Shown here piece by piece: positions 60,319 to 61,526 of a DNA stretch of 61,526 bases. The translations under genes and the position numbers were made by a program. The notes beneath the pieces are model-generated. The model saw nothing but the letters and a program-made list of their open reading frames with translations. It was not told the origin of the DNA and did not search any database. The DNA is from Bacteroidales bacterium. Lineage in GTDB: Bacteria; Bacteroidota; Bacteroidia; Bacteroidales; VadinHA17. Position 1 is the stretch's first letter. Each line of letters begins with the position of its first letter. The stretch is from assembly GCA_021157415.1 (NCBI GenBank), contig JAGGWN010000119.1:1-61526 (forward strand). Reading direction: 5' to 3'.

Positions 60319-61112
60319 CAGAAATCGAGTTCAGTGTTAATGATGACATTCCATTTGCTGTTCAATGCTCCTTCCCGGTTCTTGTGTGCCAAGGAAATTG
60401 GGATCTCTCGTAGTGGTTTTCTCTTAATTCTTTTGAAGAGTACTTCCGCCAATTTTTCATTTCCTAAATGTTCCAACAAATAACCCAGTCTTTGCATGTC
60501 AGGTATCTTTTGACACATAGCAGTTTTATTCAAGTCAATGGATTTAATGCTTTCAACCAGATCTTCGAGAATTGGAATGATGCGATTTAATCCACCAATT
60601 TTTTTGTTGTAATGCACCAAGTCGAATGCTGTTAGAGCTGGTGAGGAAACTTTAATGTATCCGGTTTCCGTTTTCTTTTCAGTAATGTCACTTTCTTGCC
60701 ATTTGCTTTTTACAAAAAAATGGATGTTCAGCTTTTTGTTCTTTATGCTACGCAATGGCGGTTTTTTGATCATAACCTGAAACTGCATGGGCTGTTGATG
60801 CCCTGCACCATGCAATGCAGATGCAGATAATAATCCGATGTAATACTCTCTGTTTAGATATTGCATCAGGTCATCAATGAAAAGGGTAGAAGGCACCATG
60901 CCCCTGTTCGAATACTGTGGAGGCACTATCACATAGAATTCCTTGCGTACTTGAGCAAGTTGATTCTTGCTCTTTAATCGGTAGATGTTTTGTTTAATGG
61001 CTTTTTCCGAGGAATTGAATCTGTTCTTTAATTCTGCTAATGTCACAGTGTACCTTCCTTTCGCTTGTATGTCGCTTAGGTAGTTTTCAATGTAATTATA
61101 TGTCGATTCCAT
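60318..61112 (-). CDS. AbiEi family antitoxin
   Basis: 264 residues. N-terminal winged-helix-like part (YTVTLAELKNRFNSSEKAIK, then QNIYRLKSKNQLAQVRKEFY), then REYYIGLLSASALHGAGHQQ and MQFQVMIKK, which match AbiEi antitoxins; VSSPALTAFDLVHYNKKIGG and QRLGYLLEHLGNEKLAEVLF complete the C-terminal domain. Antitoxins of this type IV system act by repressing the operon rather than by binding the toxin tightly. A full -33/-7 promoter lies just upstream. Confidence 0.88.
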   Translation of the reverse strand: MESTYNYIENYLSDIQAKGRYTVTLAELKNRFNSSEKAIKQNIYRLKSKNQLAQVRKEFYVIVPPQYSNRGMVPSTLFIDDLMQYLNREYYIGLLSASALHGAGHQQPMQFQVMIKKPPLRSIKNKKLNIHFFVKSKWQESDITEKKTETGYIKVSSPALTAFDLVHYNKKIGGLNRIIPILEDLVESIKSIDLNKTAMCQKIPDMQRLGYLLEHLGNEKLAEVLFKRIKRKPLREIPISLAHKNREGALNSKWNVIINTELDF

Positions 61113-61131
61113 AGTAAATAAAATGTTTGCG

Positions 61132-61162
61132 CAAAGCTACAGAATTCGTAGTTAATCGCAAA
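61132..61162 (-). promoter_or_regulatory. Promoter of the abiEi-abiEii operon
   Basis: Minus-strand TTTG (61162-61159), 19-base spacer, TAGCTTTG (61139-61132). Start near 61125, 13 bases before the ATG. AbiEi would be expected to bind here, but I see no clear inverted repeat. Confidence 0.7.
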
Positions 61163-61526
61163 CAGAAATATTCGATTATTTTGGTGCGTTTGGAAGAATT
61201 TAACTCTTTTGATTGCCGAAGGGTTGGTTTGTGTGTTTAGGCAAGCAAATGTGCTAAATGTGCGTGGGATCACATGAGGCACAACGATTACGGCTAAAAA
61301 CTGGCGGGCATTACAACCTACTTCCGTATCAATCAGCATCATTGTTTTTTCTTGTAATTCGTTTCATATTAACACTTTCCGCCCGCTTGTTTTTGAGCCG
61401 ATGTTGTAAGCTGCCGTGTGTCCTGCGTTACCACAGGGTACGAAGATAAATAAAAGTTCTTTGAAATGGTAACGAAACTGTAATCAAGATGGTAGACAGT
61501 AAACTGCTGAATAGGCAACGAGCCAA
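61163..61526. other. Right-end spacer, no gene recognised
   Basis: About 360 bases upstream of the abiE promoter. A minus-strand frame (61076-61342) overlaps the promoter and start of AbiEi and shows no family motif. I see no transposase, tRNA or attachment site. Confidence 0.4.

Noticed and set aside
61076-61342. Minus-strand frame of about 88 codons at the right end
   Set aside because: Overlaps the AbiEi start and its promoter; no family features.

Overview
The window reads as a chromosome segment of a Bacteroidota bacterium, most likely Bacteroidales or a close relative. Evidence: a type IX secretion C-terminal signal, an S46 dipeptidyl-peptidase, a GH97 enzyme, lipoproteins with a Cys-Lys-Lys start, almost no Shine-Dalgarno sites, and repeated matches to the Bacteroidetes promoter box TAnnTTTG just upstream of genes. 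I cannot name the species from sequence alone.

Layout. 1-9000: end of a T9SS-secreted protein, RNase HI with a MarC membrane protein, an S46 peptidase, RNase HII, a GT4 glycosyltransferase, a polysaccharide flippase, a VanZ-like protein and a beta-helix lipoprotein. 9041-20209: a storage-glucan locus with a debranching enzyme, a GT4 synthase-like enzyme, a GH57 enzyme and a 1407-residue fusion of a eukaryote-type glycogen synthase (GT3) to an alpha-glucan phosphorylase (GT35), facing a branching enzyme on the other strand. 20321-31704: housekeeping genes (ribF, ahcY, greA, HIT protein, ruvC, S41 peptidase, EamA transporter, serS, L27, an L21 with a long Lys/Ala tail, a bifunctional nuclease). 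31777-40701: CNT nucleoside transporter, saccharopine dehydrogenase-like protein, GH97, alpha/beta hydrolase, thyA-folA and a lipoprotein. 40749-47491: complete trpEGDCFBA operon preceded by a ribosome-mediated attenuator whose 18-residue leader peptide has three consecutive Trp codons. 47496-51064: clpX, clpP, tig and tRNA-Leu(UAG). 51170-51727: palindromic tandem repeats and a gene remnant. 51760-58280: DUF4870 protein, lptB, tatC, recQ and an ABC-2 exporter pair. 58281-61526: accessory segment with hairpin repeats, a decayed DNA methyltransferase-like gene and an abiEi-abiEii toxin-antitoxin operon.

How the genes work together. The glucan locus holds chain synthesis, branching, debranching and phosphorolysis, with two opposing steps on one polypeptide. 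The trp operon has every gene from chorismate to tryptophan, with promoter, leader peptide and attenuator packed into about 160 bases after clpX. The tig-clpP-clpX run is a protein quality-control block. The right end looks acquired and partly decayed: lower GC by eye, a toxin-antitoxin pair coupled to a methyltransferase start, and a tandem duplication that breaks the reading frame.

Most interesting items: the trp attenuator with its three mutually exclusive pairings, the GT3-GT35 fusion, the histone-like tails on L21 and on the GH57 enzyme, the abiE-methyltransferase remnant, and several small dispersed hairpin repeats, one pair showing compensatory arm changes. All homology calls come from recognising motifs by eye; no database search was run.
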